From NCBI GenBank assembly GCA_001263235.1, contig LGRD01000031.1, positions 62,001-126,000 of the forward strand: a DNA stretch of 64,000 nucleotides. Reading direction: 5' to 3'. Position numbers and translations under genes: made by a program. Of this stretch, positions 47,372-56,097 are shown in pieces; the stretch's first letter is position 1, and every line of letters starts with the position of its first letter. The notes under the pieces are model-generated. The model did not search any database. It was not told the DNA's origin and was given only the letters and a program-made list of their open reading frames with translations. Origin of the DNA: Methylibium sp. NZG. GTDB lineage: Bacteria > Pseudomonadota > Gammaproteobacteria > Burkholderiales > Burkholderiaceae_C.

Positions 47372-48160
47372 TCACGCCAGCGACTCGGCCGGCAGGTCTT
47401 CCGGCCGCAGCGCGCCGGTCATCACCGCCACCGTGTCGCTCATGCTGATCTTCTTCGGGTTGAGCACCGCGCCGCGCTTGCCCAGGCGCGCCACGTGGAT
47501 GCGGTCGGCGATCTCGAACACGTGCGGCATGTTGTGGCTGATGAGCACCACCGGCAGGCCTTTGTCGCGCACGCGGCGGATCAGCTCCAGCACCATGTTG
47601 CCTTCCTTCACGCCGAGTGCGGCGGTCGGCTCGTCGAGGATCACCACGTGCTCGGCAAACGCCGCCGCGCGCGCCACCGCGACGCACTGGCGCTGGCCGC
47701 CCGAGAGCGTCTCGACCGCCTGCGTCATCGAGCGGATGCCGACCTTCAGGTCGTTCATGCGCGAGATGCTCTGCTCCAGCATCTTCTTCTTGTCGAGCAT
47801 GCGCAGCACGTTGCCGGCGAAGCCCTCGCGCCGGAGCTCGCGGCCGAGAAACAGGTTCTCAGCGATCGTCATCGCGGGTGCGACCGCCAGGTCTTGGTAC
47901 ACGGTTTCGATGCCGACGCGGCGCGCGTCGATCGGGCCCTTGAAGTGGATCACCTGGCCGTCGAGCTTGATCTCACCTTCGTCGGGGATCGTGGCCCCCG
48001 ACAGGCACTTGATCAGCGACGACTTGCCGGCACCGTTGTCGCCGATCACCGCCAGTATTTCGCCTGCACGCAGTTCGAAGTCGGCGCCGTCGAGTGCCGT
48101 CACCTGGCCGTAGCGTTTGACCAGGCCTTTGGCCTGCATCACGATTTGGTGTGCGCTCAT
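47372..48160 (-). CDS. frcA: Sugar ABC transporter ATP-binding protein, FrcA-like
   Basis: A 262-residue ATPase with a single nucleotide-binding domain: Walker A GDNGAGKS at 40-47, signature LSGGQRQ and Walker B VVILDEPTAALG. Most CUT2 sugar ATPases (RbsA, XylG) have two fused domains; the single-domain form is the hallmark of FrcA fructose transporters. It works with the permease encoded one base upstream. ATG lies next to GAGGGC. Confidence 0.88.
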   Translation of the reverse strand: MSAHQIVMQAKGLVKRYGQVTALDGADFELRAGEILAVIGDNGAGKSSLIKCLSGATIPDEGEIKLDGQVIHFKGPIDARRVGIETVYQDLAVAPAMTIAENLFLGRELRREGFAGNVLRMLDKKKMLEQSISRMNDLKVGIRSMTQAVETLSGGQRQCVAVARAAAFAEHVVILDEPTAALGVKEGNMVLELIRRVRDKGLPVVLISHNMPHVFEIADRIHVARLGKRGAVLNPKKISMSDTVAVMTGALRPEDLPAESLA

Positions 48161-48161
48161 T

Positions 48162-49121
48162 TCAACGCCCTCCCTTTCGAGAAAGTTGGTCGACCGTCAC
48201 CGCCAGGATCACCAGGATGCCGGTGATCAGCACCTGGTAGACCGACGACACGCCCATCAGCGTCAGGCCGTTGCGCAGCACGCCGACGACGATGGCGCCG
48301 ATCAGCGAGCCCAGGATCACGCCGCGCCCGCCGAACAGGCTGGTGCCGCCCAGCACGACGGCGGTGATCGCGTCGAGCGCTTCGGTCTGGCCAGCGTTCG
48401 GGTCGCCCACGCCGGTGCGGGCCACCGCCAGCAGCGATGCGATGCCGTAGAACACGCCCGAGAGCACGTACACGCTGAGGATCACGTTCTCTGGCGGAAT
48501 GCCGACAAGCCTCGTGGCCTCCGGGTTGTTGCCCACCGCGTACACGTGGCGGCCCGACGCCGTCTCGCGCAGCCAGAACCAGACGCCGAGGTAGAGCAGG
48601 ATCATCAGCACCGTGCCGTACGACACCGAGGTGCCGAACAGCGGGAAGGTGGAGCCCAGCCACGTCATCAGGCCCGGCACCTCGGTCACGGTCTGCGCGC
48701 CGGAGTAGAGCTGCGTGATCGCAAACGCGATGTTGAACGTGCCGAGCGTGACGATGAACGGCGGCAACTTGATGCGCGTGACCAGCAGGCCGTTGACGAG
48801 GCCGAACAGCGTTGTTGCGGCGATGCCGATGAGTATCGCGATCGGTGCCGGCACGCCCAGATCGGCCGCGACCTTGGTCATCACGATGCTGCCGAGTGCC
48901 ATGATCATGCCGCACGACAGGTCGATGCCGGCGGTCAGGATGATCAGCGTCTGGCCGATGGCGATCACGCCCACCACCATCACCTGCTGCAGGATCAGCG
49001 AGAAGTTCTCGCCGCTGAAGAAGCGGTCGCTCATCGCGCCGAAGAACGCGCTGAACGCGATCAGCGCGATGAACGGCCCCAATTGGCCGATCGGTGGGAG
49101 TTTTTCTTTCAGGGTGCTCAC
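48162..49121 (-). CDS. frcC: Sugar ABC transporter permease, FrcC/RbsC-like
   Basis: A 319-residue inner-membrane permease with about nine to ten helices and the CUT2 signatures LTAGIDLSCG near 64 and ALDAITAVVLGG with FGGRG near 250-265. It forms the channel for the sugar delivered by the binding protein gene upstream. It is separated from that gene by a 165-base gap with two stem-loops, and from the ATPase gene by one base. Confidence 0.9.
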   Translation of the reverse strand: MSTLKEKLPPIGQLGPFIALIAFSAFFGAMSDRFFSGENFSLILQQVMVVGVIAIGQTLIILTAGIDLSCGMIMALGSIVMTKVAADLGVPAPIAILIGIAATTLFGLVNGLLVTRIKLPPFIVTLGTFNIAFAITQLYSGAQTVTEVPGLMTWLGSTFPLFGTSVSYGTVLMILLYLGVWFWLRETASGRHVYAVGNNPEATRLVGIPPENVILSVYVLSGVFYGIASLLAVARTGVGDPNAGQTEALDAITAVVLGGTSLFGGRGVILGSLIGAIVVGVLRNGLTLMGVSSVYQVLITGILVILAVTVDQLSRKGGR

Positions 49122-49169
49122 GGTCGTCCTTCGTTTCGTTGAGGGAAGAGCGACGCCGAGCAGCGGGCG

Positions 49170-49240
49170 AGCGAACGGTGGCGTTCGCTGCCCCAGGGGC
49201 CTCGCTTGATTTGGGTTCGGCGCGCCGACTGTCGGCGCGC
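49170..49240 (-). other. Two stem-loops between the binding-protein and permease genes
   Basis: Stem-loop 1 at 49170-49189 is AGCGAACG/CGTTCGCT with a GTGG loop; stem-loop 2 at 49220-49240 is GCGCGCCGA/TCGGCGCGC with a three-base loop. Both are perfect and lack T-runs, so they are not simple terminators. In sugar and amino-acid ABC operons such hairpins protect the upstream binding-protein message from 3' decay and raise its level over the permease; that role is inferred here. Confidence 0.65.
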
Positions 49241-49286
49241 TGCCCGCTTGAAGTTCAGCCCATGGAAGGGCTCGGTGTGAAGCGCG

Positions 49287-50303
49287 TTACTTCTTGCCCC
49301 AGCACAGGTCGGCGCCGACCTTGGGGTCCTTGCTGTCCACGCCGGCCACCGGCTTGGCGGCAATCAGTGTCACGCCGGTGTCGGTGTAGCCGCTGACCTT
49401 TTTGCCGGTCTTGGCGTATTCGATGCCGGCCTCGACGCCCATCGCGGCCATCTTCAGCGGGTACTGCTGCGAGGTCGCCGCGATCTTGCCGGCGGCCACG
49501 TCCTTGATGCCGTCACAGCCGCCGTCGACCGAGACGATCATCACGCCCTTTTCCTTGCCCGCCTTCTGCAACGCGTTGAACGCGCCGGCCGCAGCAGGCT
49601 CGTTGATGGTGTAGACGAGGTTGATGTCGGGGTTCTTCTGCAGGCAGTTCTCCATCGCCGTCTGGCCCTTGGCGCGGTCGCCGAAGCTGTCGGCCATGCA
49701 CACCACTTCGGCCGGCTTGGCGAGTTCGTTGCTCTTGGCGTCATTGCTCGCCAGGCCGAAGCCTTGCAGGAAGCCGTTGTGGCGTTGCGCGCCCACCGGG
49801 TGGCCGGGGAACAGGTCGAGCGTGGCGATCTTCGCCGGCTTGCCCGCCATCGCGGCCTTGGCGTATTGGCCGATCAACACGCCGGCCTTGAAGTTGTCGG
49901 TCGCGAACAGCGCGTCGGTGGCGTCGGCCGGGTCGGTCGGGCTGTCGAGTGCAATCACCATCACGCCTTTGGCCTGCGCCTTCTTGATGGCCGGGATGAT
50001 GGCCTTGGAGTCGCTCGGCGTGATCAGGATGGTCTTGGCGCCGGCGGCAATCATGTTCTCCATCGCCGTCACCTGGCCGGCGTTGTCGCCGTCGGTTTTG
50101 CCTGCGCCGCTGAGCAGTTTGGCGCCCTTGGCCTTGGCGGCGGCGTCGGCGCCTTCTTTCATCTTCACGAAGAAGGGGTTGGTCTCGGTCTTGGTGATGA
50201 GGCCGATGACGACTTGCTGGGCCGAGGCGGCGCCGGCAGCGGCCATGAGAACGGACAAGGTGGTCAAACGGGCGGTCAAAGAGAAGCGGGTCTTGAGCGT
50301 CAT
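49287..50303 (-). CDS. frcB: Sugar ABC transporter substrate-binding protein, FrcB-like
   Basis: A 338-residue periplasmic binding protein with a Sec signal peptide cleaved after ASAQ-like residues near 28. The mature N-terminus VVIGLITKTETNPFFVKM and the LITPSDSKAI and FATDNFKAG segments closely follow the fructose-binding FrcB type (CUT2, peripla_BP_4 fold). As first gene of the minus-strand operon it is read from the A+T-rich divergent promoter region shared with the fructokinase gene; the ATG has GGAG upstream. Confidence 0.88.
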   Translation of the reverse strand: MTLKTRFSLTARLTTLSVLMAAAGAASAQQVVIGLITKTETNPFFVKMKEGADAAAKAKGAKLLSGAGKTDGDNAGQVTAMENMIAAGAKTILITPSDSKAIIPAIKKAQAKGVMVIALDSPTDPADATDALFATDNFKAGVLIGQYAKAAMAGKPAKIATLDLFPGHPVGAQRHNGFLQGFGLASNDAKSNELAKPAEVVCMADSFGDRAKGQTAMENCLQKNPDINLVYTINEPAAAGAFNALQKAGKEKGVMIVSVDGGCDGIKDVAAGKIAATSQQYPLKMAAMGVEAGIEYAKTGKKVSGYTDTGVTLIAAKPVAGVDSKDPKVGADLCWGKK

Positions 50304-50400
50304 GAGAACAGTCTCCGGTTTGTGGGTTCGAGCCGTGCGCAGCCCGGGGTTTCAAAGGACATCCCGTCGTCGGGGTGCGGATTGAATTATTGGCGCCACG

Positions 50401-50428
50401 ATTAAATAACTCAACTTGATTTATTAAT
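50401..50428. promoter_or_regulatory. A+T-rich imperfect palindrome in the frcB-fructokinase divergent promoter region
   Basis: Bases 50401-50428 form an imperfect 28-bp palindrome centred on TCAACTTGA with outer arms ATTAAATAA and TTTATTAAT. The 278-base gap is otherwise G+C-rich, so this island probably holds overlapping promoters. The symmetry fits a dimeric repressor, and the ROK protein of the operon is the obvious candidate. Confidence 0.55.
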
Positions 50429-50581
50429 GGAAAACCCTTGTTCTGAGGCTGTGCTCGACCCGCCGGCTTGCCCCGACAATCCGCTCGGCGGCGGTGGTTC
50501 TTCAAAGGCAGCTGCGGCCAGCGTGGCGCTCGCGGTGGCGCGGCGCAGAGCGGCACTGGCCGACACGAATGGAGGATCGAG

Positions 50582-51505
50582 ATGTTCCTGGTCTGCGGTG
50601 AAGCGCTGATGGACGTGTTCGCGGTGGGCGACACGGCCACCGGCATGACCCTGGACGCGCGCGTGGGCGGATCGCCCTTCAACGTGGCCGTCGGCCTGGC
50701 GCGGCTGGCGCAGCCGGTGGCGTTCTTCGGCGCGGTCTCAACCGGCTTTTTGGGCGAGCGGCTGGTGCGCGCGCTGCAATCCGAGGGCGTGAGCCTGGCG
50801 CACGTGGCGCGCAGCGACGCGCCGACAACGCTGGGCCTGGTCGGCCTGGACGAGAAAGGCGTGCCGTCGTACGCGTTCTACGGCGACGGCGCCGCCGACC
50901 GCCAGTTGCAGCCCGAGGCCCTGCCGACGACCGCGTTCCAGGCGCTGCACTTCGGCTCGTACACCACCGTGGCCGAGCCCACCGCAACGACCTTGCGCAC
51001 CCTGGTGCAGCGCGAGCACGGCAAGACGCTGATCTCGTACGACCCGAACGTGCGCCTGAACGTGGAGCCCGACGTGGCGCGCTGGCGCGCACACCTGCAG
51101 TGGATGCTGCCGCGCACCGACCTGCTCAAGATCAGCGACGAAGACCTGGGCTTGCTGATGCCCGGCCGGACGATCGAATCGTTCGCGGCCGAGGCGCTCG
51201 CACAAGGCGTGAAGCTGGCCGTGGTGACGCGCGGCAGCGCAGGCGCTCAGGCGTGGACGGCGCAGGCCACGGCCGGTGTGCCGACACCGAAGGTCGCGGT
51301 GGTCGACACCGTCGGCGCGGGCGACACCTTCCAGGCGGCGCTGCTGACGTGGCTGGCCGAGCACGGCAGCGTGTCGAGTGCGGCGCTGGCCGGCCTGTCG
51401 GCGGCGCGCTTAAGCGATGCGCTCGCGTTCGCCGTGCGGGCCGCCGCGATCACCTGCTCGCGCCGCGGCGCGGACATGCCAAGACGCGCTGAATTGGCAC
51501 CCTGA
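50582..51505 (+). CDS. PfkB-family carbohydrate kinase, probable fructokinase
   Basis: A 307-residue ribokinase-fold kinase. The N-terminal GEALMDVF and GGSPFNVAVGLARL segments bind sugar; the C-terminal DTVGAGDTFQAAL contains the catalytic base Asp248 and anion hole. It would phosphorylate the sugar brought in by the divergent FrcBCA system, most likely fructose. ATG 50582 follows GGAGGATCGAG. It is divergent from frcB, with the palindrome between them. Confidence 0.9.
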   Translation: MFLVCGEALMDVFAVGDTATGMTLDARVGGSPFNVAVGLARLAQPVAFFGAVSTGFLGERLVRALQSEGVSLAHVARSDAPTTLGLVGLDEKGVPSYAFYGDGAADRQLQPEALPTTAFQALHFGSYTTVAEPTATTLRTLVQREHGKTLISYDPNVRLNVEPDVARWRAHLQWMLPRTDLLKISDEDLGLLMPGRTIESFAAEALAQGVKLAVVTRGSAGAQAWTAQATAGVPTPKVAVVDTVGAGDTFQAALLTWLAEHGSVSSAALAGLSAARLSDALAFAVRAAAITCSRRGADMPRRAELAP

Positions 51506-51646
51506 CGCTTCCTGACCCCGCGAGCCCCTGCGATCACCCGCCGGGCCCCGTTCGGGCTGAGCCTGTCGAAGACCTGCCGCAGCCGCAACCGGAGGTCGAA
51601 GGTGAGTGCGGTCGGCTCAAGACGAATGTCGTGAATACTGGCGACC

Positions 51647-52639
51647 ATGTCGATCGTCGTGTTCTACAAGCTGCTGGCGATCATCGTGGTCGTGGCGCTG
51701 GGCTGGGTCATCGGCAAGTCGAGGTGGCTGAACCAGGGGCAGGCTGCAGGCGGTGACGCGACGCGCACGTTGTCGAACGCGGCGCTGTACATCTTCATCC
51801 CGGCGCTGCTGTTCCGCACCACCGCCCGCATTGAGTTCGGCAGCCTGCCATGGAACACGCTCGCGGCGTTCTTCGGCCCGGTGTTGCTGATGCTGCTGCT
51901 GATCTACGCCTGGCAGCGCCGCTGGAACCGCACCGCTCGCCTGCCGGTGGCTGCGCCCAGCGTGCGCGCGATTTCGGCGAGCTTCGGCAACACGGTGCAG
52001 GTCGGCATTCCGCTGGCGGCGGCGCTGTTCGGCGAGGCGGGGCTGGCGATCCACATCACCATCGTGAGCCTGCATGCGTTGGTGCTGCTGACGGTGCTGA
52101 CGGCGCTGGTGGAACTCGACCTCGCGCGCGAGCGCCGCCTGCAGCACAGCGGCGAAACCCGCCTGCTCGGCACGCTGGCGACCACCGCGCGCAACACGCT
52201 CATCCACCCCGTCGTGCTGCCGGTGCTGTGCGGCCTGGCCTGGAACGCCAGCGACTGGCCACTGCCCGCAGTGATCGACGAGATCCTGCAGACGCTGGGC
52301 CAGGCGGTGGTGCCGGTGTGCCTGGTGGTGATCGGCATGTCGCTGGCCACGCACGGCGTGCGCGATTCGGCCAAAGGCGCGGTCGTGATTTCAGCGCTCA
52401 AGCTGCTGGTGCTCCCCGCGTTGGTGCTGGCCGTTGGGCACTGGGGGCTGGGCCTCTCCGGCGTGCCGCTGTCGGTGGTGGTGATGGCTGCAGCCCTGCC
52501 GGCCGGCTCCAACGCGCTGATCTTCTCGCAGCGCTACCAGACGCTGGAGGCCGAGGTGACCGCCGCGGTGGTGTTCTCGACAGTGGCGTTTGCGGTGACG
52601 GCGCCGCTGTGGTTGGGCGTGCTCTCGGCCCTGCCGTGA
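51647..52639 (+). CDS. AEC (auxin efflux carrier) family transporter
   Basis: A 330-residue membrane protein with about ten helices in two inverted halves. The N-terminal half carries the LSNAALYIFIPALLF segment with the characteristic Asn-Pro features, and NTVQVGIPLAAALFG occurs near 120. Bacterial members export small organic acids or amino acids. The substrate is unknown. It stands alone between the fructokinase and proA; proA begins 54 bases downstream and may share its transcript. Confidence 0.88.
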   Translation: MSIVVFYKLLAIIVVVALGWVIGKSRWLNQGQAAGGDATRTLSNAALYIFIPALLFRTTARIEFGSLPWNTLAAFFGPVLLMLLLIYAWQRRWNRTARLPVAAPSVRAISASFGNTVQVGIPLAAALFGEAGLAIHITIVSLHALVLLTVLTALVELDLARERRLQHSGETRLLGTLATTARNTLIHPVVLPVLCGLAWNASDWPLPAVIDEILQTLGQAVVPVCLVVIGMSLATHGVRDSAKGAVVISALKLLVLPALVLAVGHWGLGLSGVPLSVVVMAAALPAGSNALIFSQRYQTLEAEVTAAVVFSTVAFAVTAPLWLGVLSALP

Positions 52640-52693
52640 CGACGAAGCGAAACCGCTGAAGCGAAGGCGGGCCCGGTTTGCGACAATTCGGCC

Positions 52694-53974
52694 ATGACGT
52701 CCACCGACCTCCAGGCCACCGTTGCGCACATGGGCGCGGCCGCGCGCGCGGCCAGCACGAAGATGGCCGCCGCCTCGACCGCAGCGAAGAATTCAGCCCT
52801 GCTGGCGCTGGCGCGCCTGCTGCGCCGCAGCGGGCCTGAGTTGAGCGCCGCGAATGCGCTCGACATTCAGGCCGCACAAGCCGCTGGCCTGGCCGCCCCG
52901 CTGGTGGACCGGCTCAAGCTCACGCCCAAGGTGATCGACACCGTGGCCGAAGGCTGCGAGCAGATCGCTGCGATGCCCGACCCGATCGGCGAGATCACAA
53001 GTTTGCGCCGCCGCCCGAGCGGCATCAGCGTCGGCCAGATGCGCGTGCCGCTGGGCGTGTTCGGCATGATCTATGAAAGCCGGCCGAACGTGACGATCGA
53101 GGCTGCGTCGCTGGCGATCAAGAGCGGCAACGCCTGCATCCTGCGCGGCGGCTCGGAGGCGATCCACTCCAACCTGGCGCTGTGGAAGCTGGTGCAGACG
53201 GCGCTGCGCGAGGCCGCACTGCCGGAAGACGCGGTGCAACTGGTGCAGACGACCGACCGCGCCGCCGTGGGCTTTTTGATCGCTTCGCCGGAAGCGGTGG
53301 ACGTGATCATCCCGCGCGGTGGCAAGGGGCTGATCGAGCGCATCAGCCGCGAGGCGAAAGTGCCCGTCATCAAGCACCTGGACGGCAACTGCCACGTCTA
53401 TGTCGATGCCGACGCCGACCTCGACCTCGCGCTGCGCGTGACCGACAACGCCAAGACGCAGAAGTACAGCCCCTGCAATGCCGCCGAGTCGCTGCTGGTG
53501 CACGCGGCGATCGCGCCCGCCTTCCTGCCGCGCATCGGCGAAGTGTTCGCCGCCAAGGGCGTCGAGATGCGCTGCGACGCGGCCGGGCTGGCGCTACTCA
53601 AGCCCGTGGCCGGAGCAAAGCTCGCTGCGGCCACCGAGCAAGACTGGGCCGAGGAGTACCTGGCACCCATCATCAGCGTGAAGGTGGTGGCCAGTCTGGA
53701 CGAAGCGATGGCGCACATCCACCGCCACGGCTCGCACCACACCGACGCGATCCTGACGCAGAACCACGCCAACGCGATGCGCTTCCTGCGCGAGGTCGAT
53801 TCGGCCAGCGTGATGGTCAACGCCTCGACGCGTTTTGCCGACGGCTTCGAGTACGGCCTGGGCGCCGAGATCGGCATCAGCACCGACAAGTTTCACGCCC
53901 GCGGACCGGTGGGCCTCGAAGGATTGACGTCGATGAAGTGGGTCGTGCTGGGCAACGGCGAAACCCGCCAGTGA
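52694..53974 (+). CDS. proA: Gamma-glutamyl phosphate reductase
   Basis: A 426-residue NADPH-dependent enzyme making glutamate 5-semialdehyde in proline synthesis. It has the [16 protein letters not shown] segment near 120-135, the active-site Cys261 in [14 protein letters not shown], and the C-terminal [21 protein letters not shown] motif. Length is normal. proB is not adjacent, as is usual in betaproteobacteria, where proB lies with obg. It is convergent with the TetR gene. Confidence 0.96.
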   Translation: MTSTDLQATVAHMGAAARAASTKMAAASTAAKNSALLALARLLRRSGPELSAANALDIQAAQAAGLAAPLVDRLKLTPKVIDTVAEGCEQIAAMPDPIGEITSLRRRPSGISVGQMRVPLGVFGMIYESRPNVTIEAASLAIKSGNACILRGGSEAIHSNLALWKLVQTALREAALPEDAVQLVQTTDRAAVGFLIASPEAVDVIIPRGGKGLIERISREAKVPVIKHLDGNCHVYVDADADLDLALRVTDNAKTQKYSPCNAAESLLVHAAIAPAFLPRIGEVFAAKGVEMRCDAAGLALLKPVAGAKLAAATEQDWAEEYLAPIISVKVVASLDEAMAHIHRHGSHHTDAILTQNHANAMRFLREVDSASVMVNASTRFADGFEYGLGAEIGISTDKFHARGPVGLEGLTSMKWVVLGNGETRQ

Positions 53975-54028
53975 TGACAACCCCTGGGCCGGCTTGTGTG
54001 CGGCCCGGCGCTCGGCCCGATGCGCGGC

Positions 54029-54691
54029 TCAAGCGGTGAGGCCGCGCACCACTTGCTTCACCAGCGCGCGCACGAAGCCCGCATCGATGCCGGCGTGCCC
54101 CATCAGCATGCGAAAGAACAGGGCACCGTAAAGCTGGTCCAGCGCCACTTCCACGTCCAACCCGGCGCGCAACTCGCCCGCCTGAGCGGCCTCTTCGATC
54201 AGGGCGCGGCCCTCGCTGCGCCGGGCCAGCACGAAGTGGTGTCGAAAGGCCTTGGCCACCTCGGTGTCGGGGTCGGCAGCAGCAATCATCGCGGTGACGT
54301 TGCGGCCCTGGCGCGAGGCCAGCGTTTCGCTGACCGCCAGCATTTGCTGCTCCAGCGCACGCAGCGGCGAGCGCTTGCGCGCAGCGGCTTTGGGCAACGC
54401 CGCATCGTCCATCAGCGCCGCCATCGCCACCGCGTGGCGGTTGGGCCACCAGCGGTAGACGGTGGGCTTGCCGACGCCAGCACGTTCGGCCACCGCCTCC
54501 ATCGTGAGTCCGGCCGGGCCGGCTTCGTCCATCAACGCGCGCGCGGCACGCAGGATCGCATCGCGAATCTGCGGGCTGCGCGGCCGGCCGCGGCCGCGCA
54601 CGGGGGAGGCGGCCGCGGGCGAACCGGCCGCTGCCGCCGCGGAGTTCGGCTTGAGGACAGGCTTGACCACGGGCTTGACAGGCACCCTCAT
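54029..54691 (-). CDS. TetR/AcrR family transcriptional regulator
   Basis: A 220-residue repressor. After a Lys/Pro/Ala-rich, probably disordered N-terminal tail (1-33) and a basic GRGRPRSPQ segment comes the TetR helix-turn-helix (about 40-87; AVAERAGVGKPTVYRWWPNR), then the ligand-binding domain with a C-terminal TetR_C-type helix bundle. It is divergent from a VOC gene across a 54-base gap, a common arrangement where the regulator controls its neighbour and itself. The ligand is unknown. Confidence 0.9.
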   Translation of the reverse strand: MRVPVKPVVKPVLKPNSAAAAAGSPAAASPVRGRGRPRSPQIRDAILRAARALMDEAGPAGLTMEAVAERAGVGKPTVYRWWPNRHAVAMAALMDDAALPKAAARKRSPLRALEQQMLAVSETLASRQGRNVTAMIAAADPDTEVAKAFRHHFVLARRSEGRALIEEAAQAGELRAGLDVEVALDQLYGALFFRMLMGHAGIDAGFVRALVKQVVRGLTA

Positions 54692-54699
54692 TTATGGAA

Positions 54700-54734
54700 C
54701 GCTACGTAATGTAATTTATCCATCCAGTGTAGCG
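54700..54734. promoter_or_regulatory. Candidate operator/promoter between the TetR and VOC genes
   Basis: The short divergent gap is A+T-rich and contains CGCTAC at 54700-54705 and its reverse complement GTAGCG at 54729-54734, separated by 23 bases, with a TACGTAATGTAATT sequence at 54703-54716. Any regulator bound here would cover both promoters. The exact half-sites cannot be assigned by eye. Confidence 0.4.
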
Positions 54735-54745
54735 AGGAATCAGCC

Positions 54746-55222
54746 ATGTCCTTCACCAGCCCCCATCCCCAGGCCGCGGCCACAGGCATCGGCCCGCTGA
54801 CCCCCCACCTCGTCGTGCGCGGCGCGGCGCAGGCGATGCAGTTCTACGCCGCCGTGTTCGGCGCGCACGAGGACTTTTCGCTGGTCGAGCCGGGCGGCAA
54901 GGTCGGCCATGCCGAGATGCTGATCGGCGGGTCGCGCCTGATGCTGGCCGACGAGTACCCCGACTTCGGCGCCCTCGCTCCCGGCTCGGTGGGCGGCACG
55001 CCGGTGGCGCTGCACCTGTACGTGGCCGACGTCGATGCGACGATCGCACTGGCCGAGGCGAACGGCGCCACCGTGCTGCGTGCCGCGAAGGACGAGTTCT
55101 ACGGCGACCGCAGCGGCACCGTGCTCGACCCGTTCGGCCACCGCTGGAACCTGGCCACACGCAAGGAGGTGGTCAGCCCGGCCGAGATGCAGCGGCGCTG
55201 GACGGCGATGCTGAGCGGCTGA
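54746..55222 (+). CDS. VOC family protein (PhnB/YdhR-like glyoxalase fold)
   Basis: A 158-residue vicinal-oxygen-chelate protein of the PhnB-like subgroup: LTPHLVVRGAAQAMQFYAAVFGA at the N-terminus, GHAEMLIGGSRLMLADE in the middle and DRSGTVLDPFGHRWNLAT at the end. The first His and the His in FGHRW sit at metal-binding type positions. It may modify or sequester a small toxic molecule; divergence from TetR suggests inducible expression. The substrate is unknown. Confidence 0.85.
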   Translation: MSFTSPHPQAAATGIGPLTPHLVVRGAAQAMQFYAAVFGAHEDFSLVEPGGKVGHAEMLIGGSRLMLADEYPDFGALAPGSVGGTPVALHLYVADVDATIALAEANGATVLRAAKDEFYGDRSGTVLDPFGHRWNLATRKEVVSPAEMQRRWTAMLSG

Positions 55223-55312
55223 AGCACCCGCGCAGACCATGCCGAGGCGACGGCTCGCCGCCGGCAGCGTGCGCGCGTCGGAAGCCTGGGACCGAACAGG
55301 CAAAATCCGCCG

Positions 55313-56071
55313 ATGACCGATTCGCGCCGCGCCCTTGTGCTGTTCTCCGGTGGCCAAGACTCCACGGCCTGCCTGGCCTGGGCGCTCGACCGCTACGCGC
55401 ATGTCGAGACGATCGGCTTTGCGTATGCGCAGCGCCACCTCGTCGAACTCGAAGCGCGCCAATTCGTGCTGCGACAGCTGCGCGCTCAGTTCCCGCACTG
55501 GGCGCCGCGGCTGGGGCTTGACCACACGCTCGACCTGTCGTTGCTGGGGCAGATCTCCGACACCGCGCTGACCGACGAACGTGCGATCGAAATGGACGCG
55601 GGCGGCCTGCCCAACACGTTTGTGCCGGGCCGCAACCTGTTGTTCTTCACCTTTGCCGCGACGGTGGCTTACCGGCGCGGCTTGAGTGTGTTGGTGGGCG
55701 GCATGTGCGAGACCGACTTCTCCGGCTACCCCGACTGCCGCGACAACGCACTCAAGTCGCTCCAGGTCGCGCTGAGCCTCGGGCTGGACACGCCGATGAC
55801 GGTCGAGACCCCGCTGATGTGGCTCGACAAGGCGCAGACCTGGGGCTTCAGCGCGGCGCTGGGCGGCGAAAAGCTGAACGCGCTGATCGTCGAGCACACC
55901 CACACGTGTTACCTCGGCGACCGCACGCACCGGCATGCCTGGGGTTACGGCTGCGGCCACTGCCCGGCGTGCGCGCTGCGCGGCCGCGGCTTCAAGGCCT
56001 GGCGCGCCCATGGCGACCGGCCGTTCCGAGACACCGAGCCCGATGCGGCCGGTGCCGCCCCGGTGCGTTGA
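55313..56071 (+). CDS. queC: 7-cyano-7-deazaguanine synthase
   Basis: A 252-residue ATP-dependent enzyme converting 7-carboxy-7-deazaguanine to preQ0 in queuosine synthesis. The PP-loop [12 protein letters not shown] is at residue 12, and the zinc site is the C-terminal Cys cluster HTCYLG...[12 protein letters not shown]. The length is slightly above the usual 220-230. queD and queE are not in the window. The gene is followed 26 bases later by a LemA gene. Confidence 0.95.
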   Translation: MTDSRRALVLFSGGQDSTACLAWALDRYAHVETIGFAYAQRHLVELEARQFVLRQLRAQFPHWAPRLGLDHTLDLSLLGQISDTALTDERAIEMDAGGLPNTFVPGRNLLFFTFAATVAYRRGLSVLVGGMCETDFSGYPDCRDNALKSLQVALSLGLDTPMTVETPLMWLDKAQTWGFSAALGGEKLNALIVEHTHTCYLGDRTHRHAWGYGCGHCPACALRGRGFKAWRAHGDRPFRDTEPDAAGAAPVR

Positions 56072-56097
56072 CGCCTGACGAGCAAGCGGTGTTCTTC

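Noticed and set aside
53986-54006. GGGCCG/CGGCCC stem-loop between proA and the TetR gene
   Set aside because: Six-base stem with a nine-base loop and no T-run on either strand; too weak to annotate as a bidirectional terminator.
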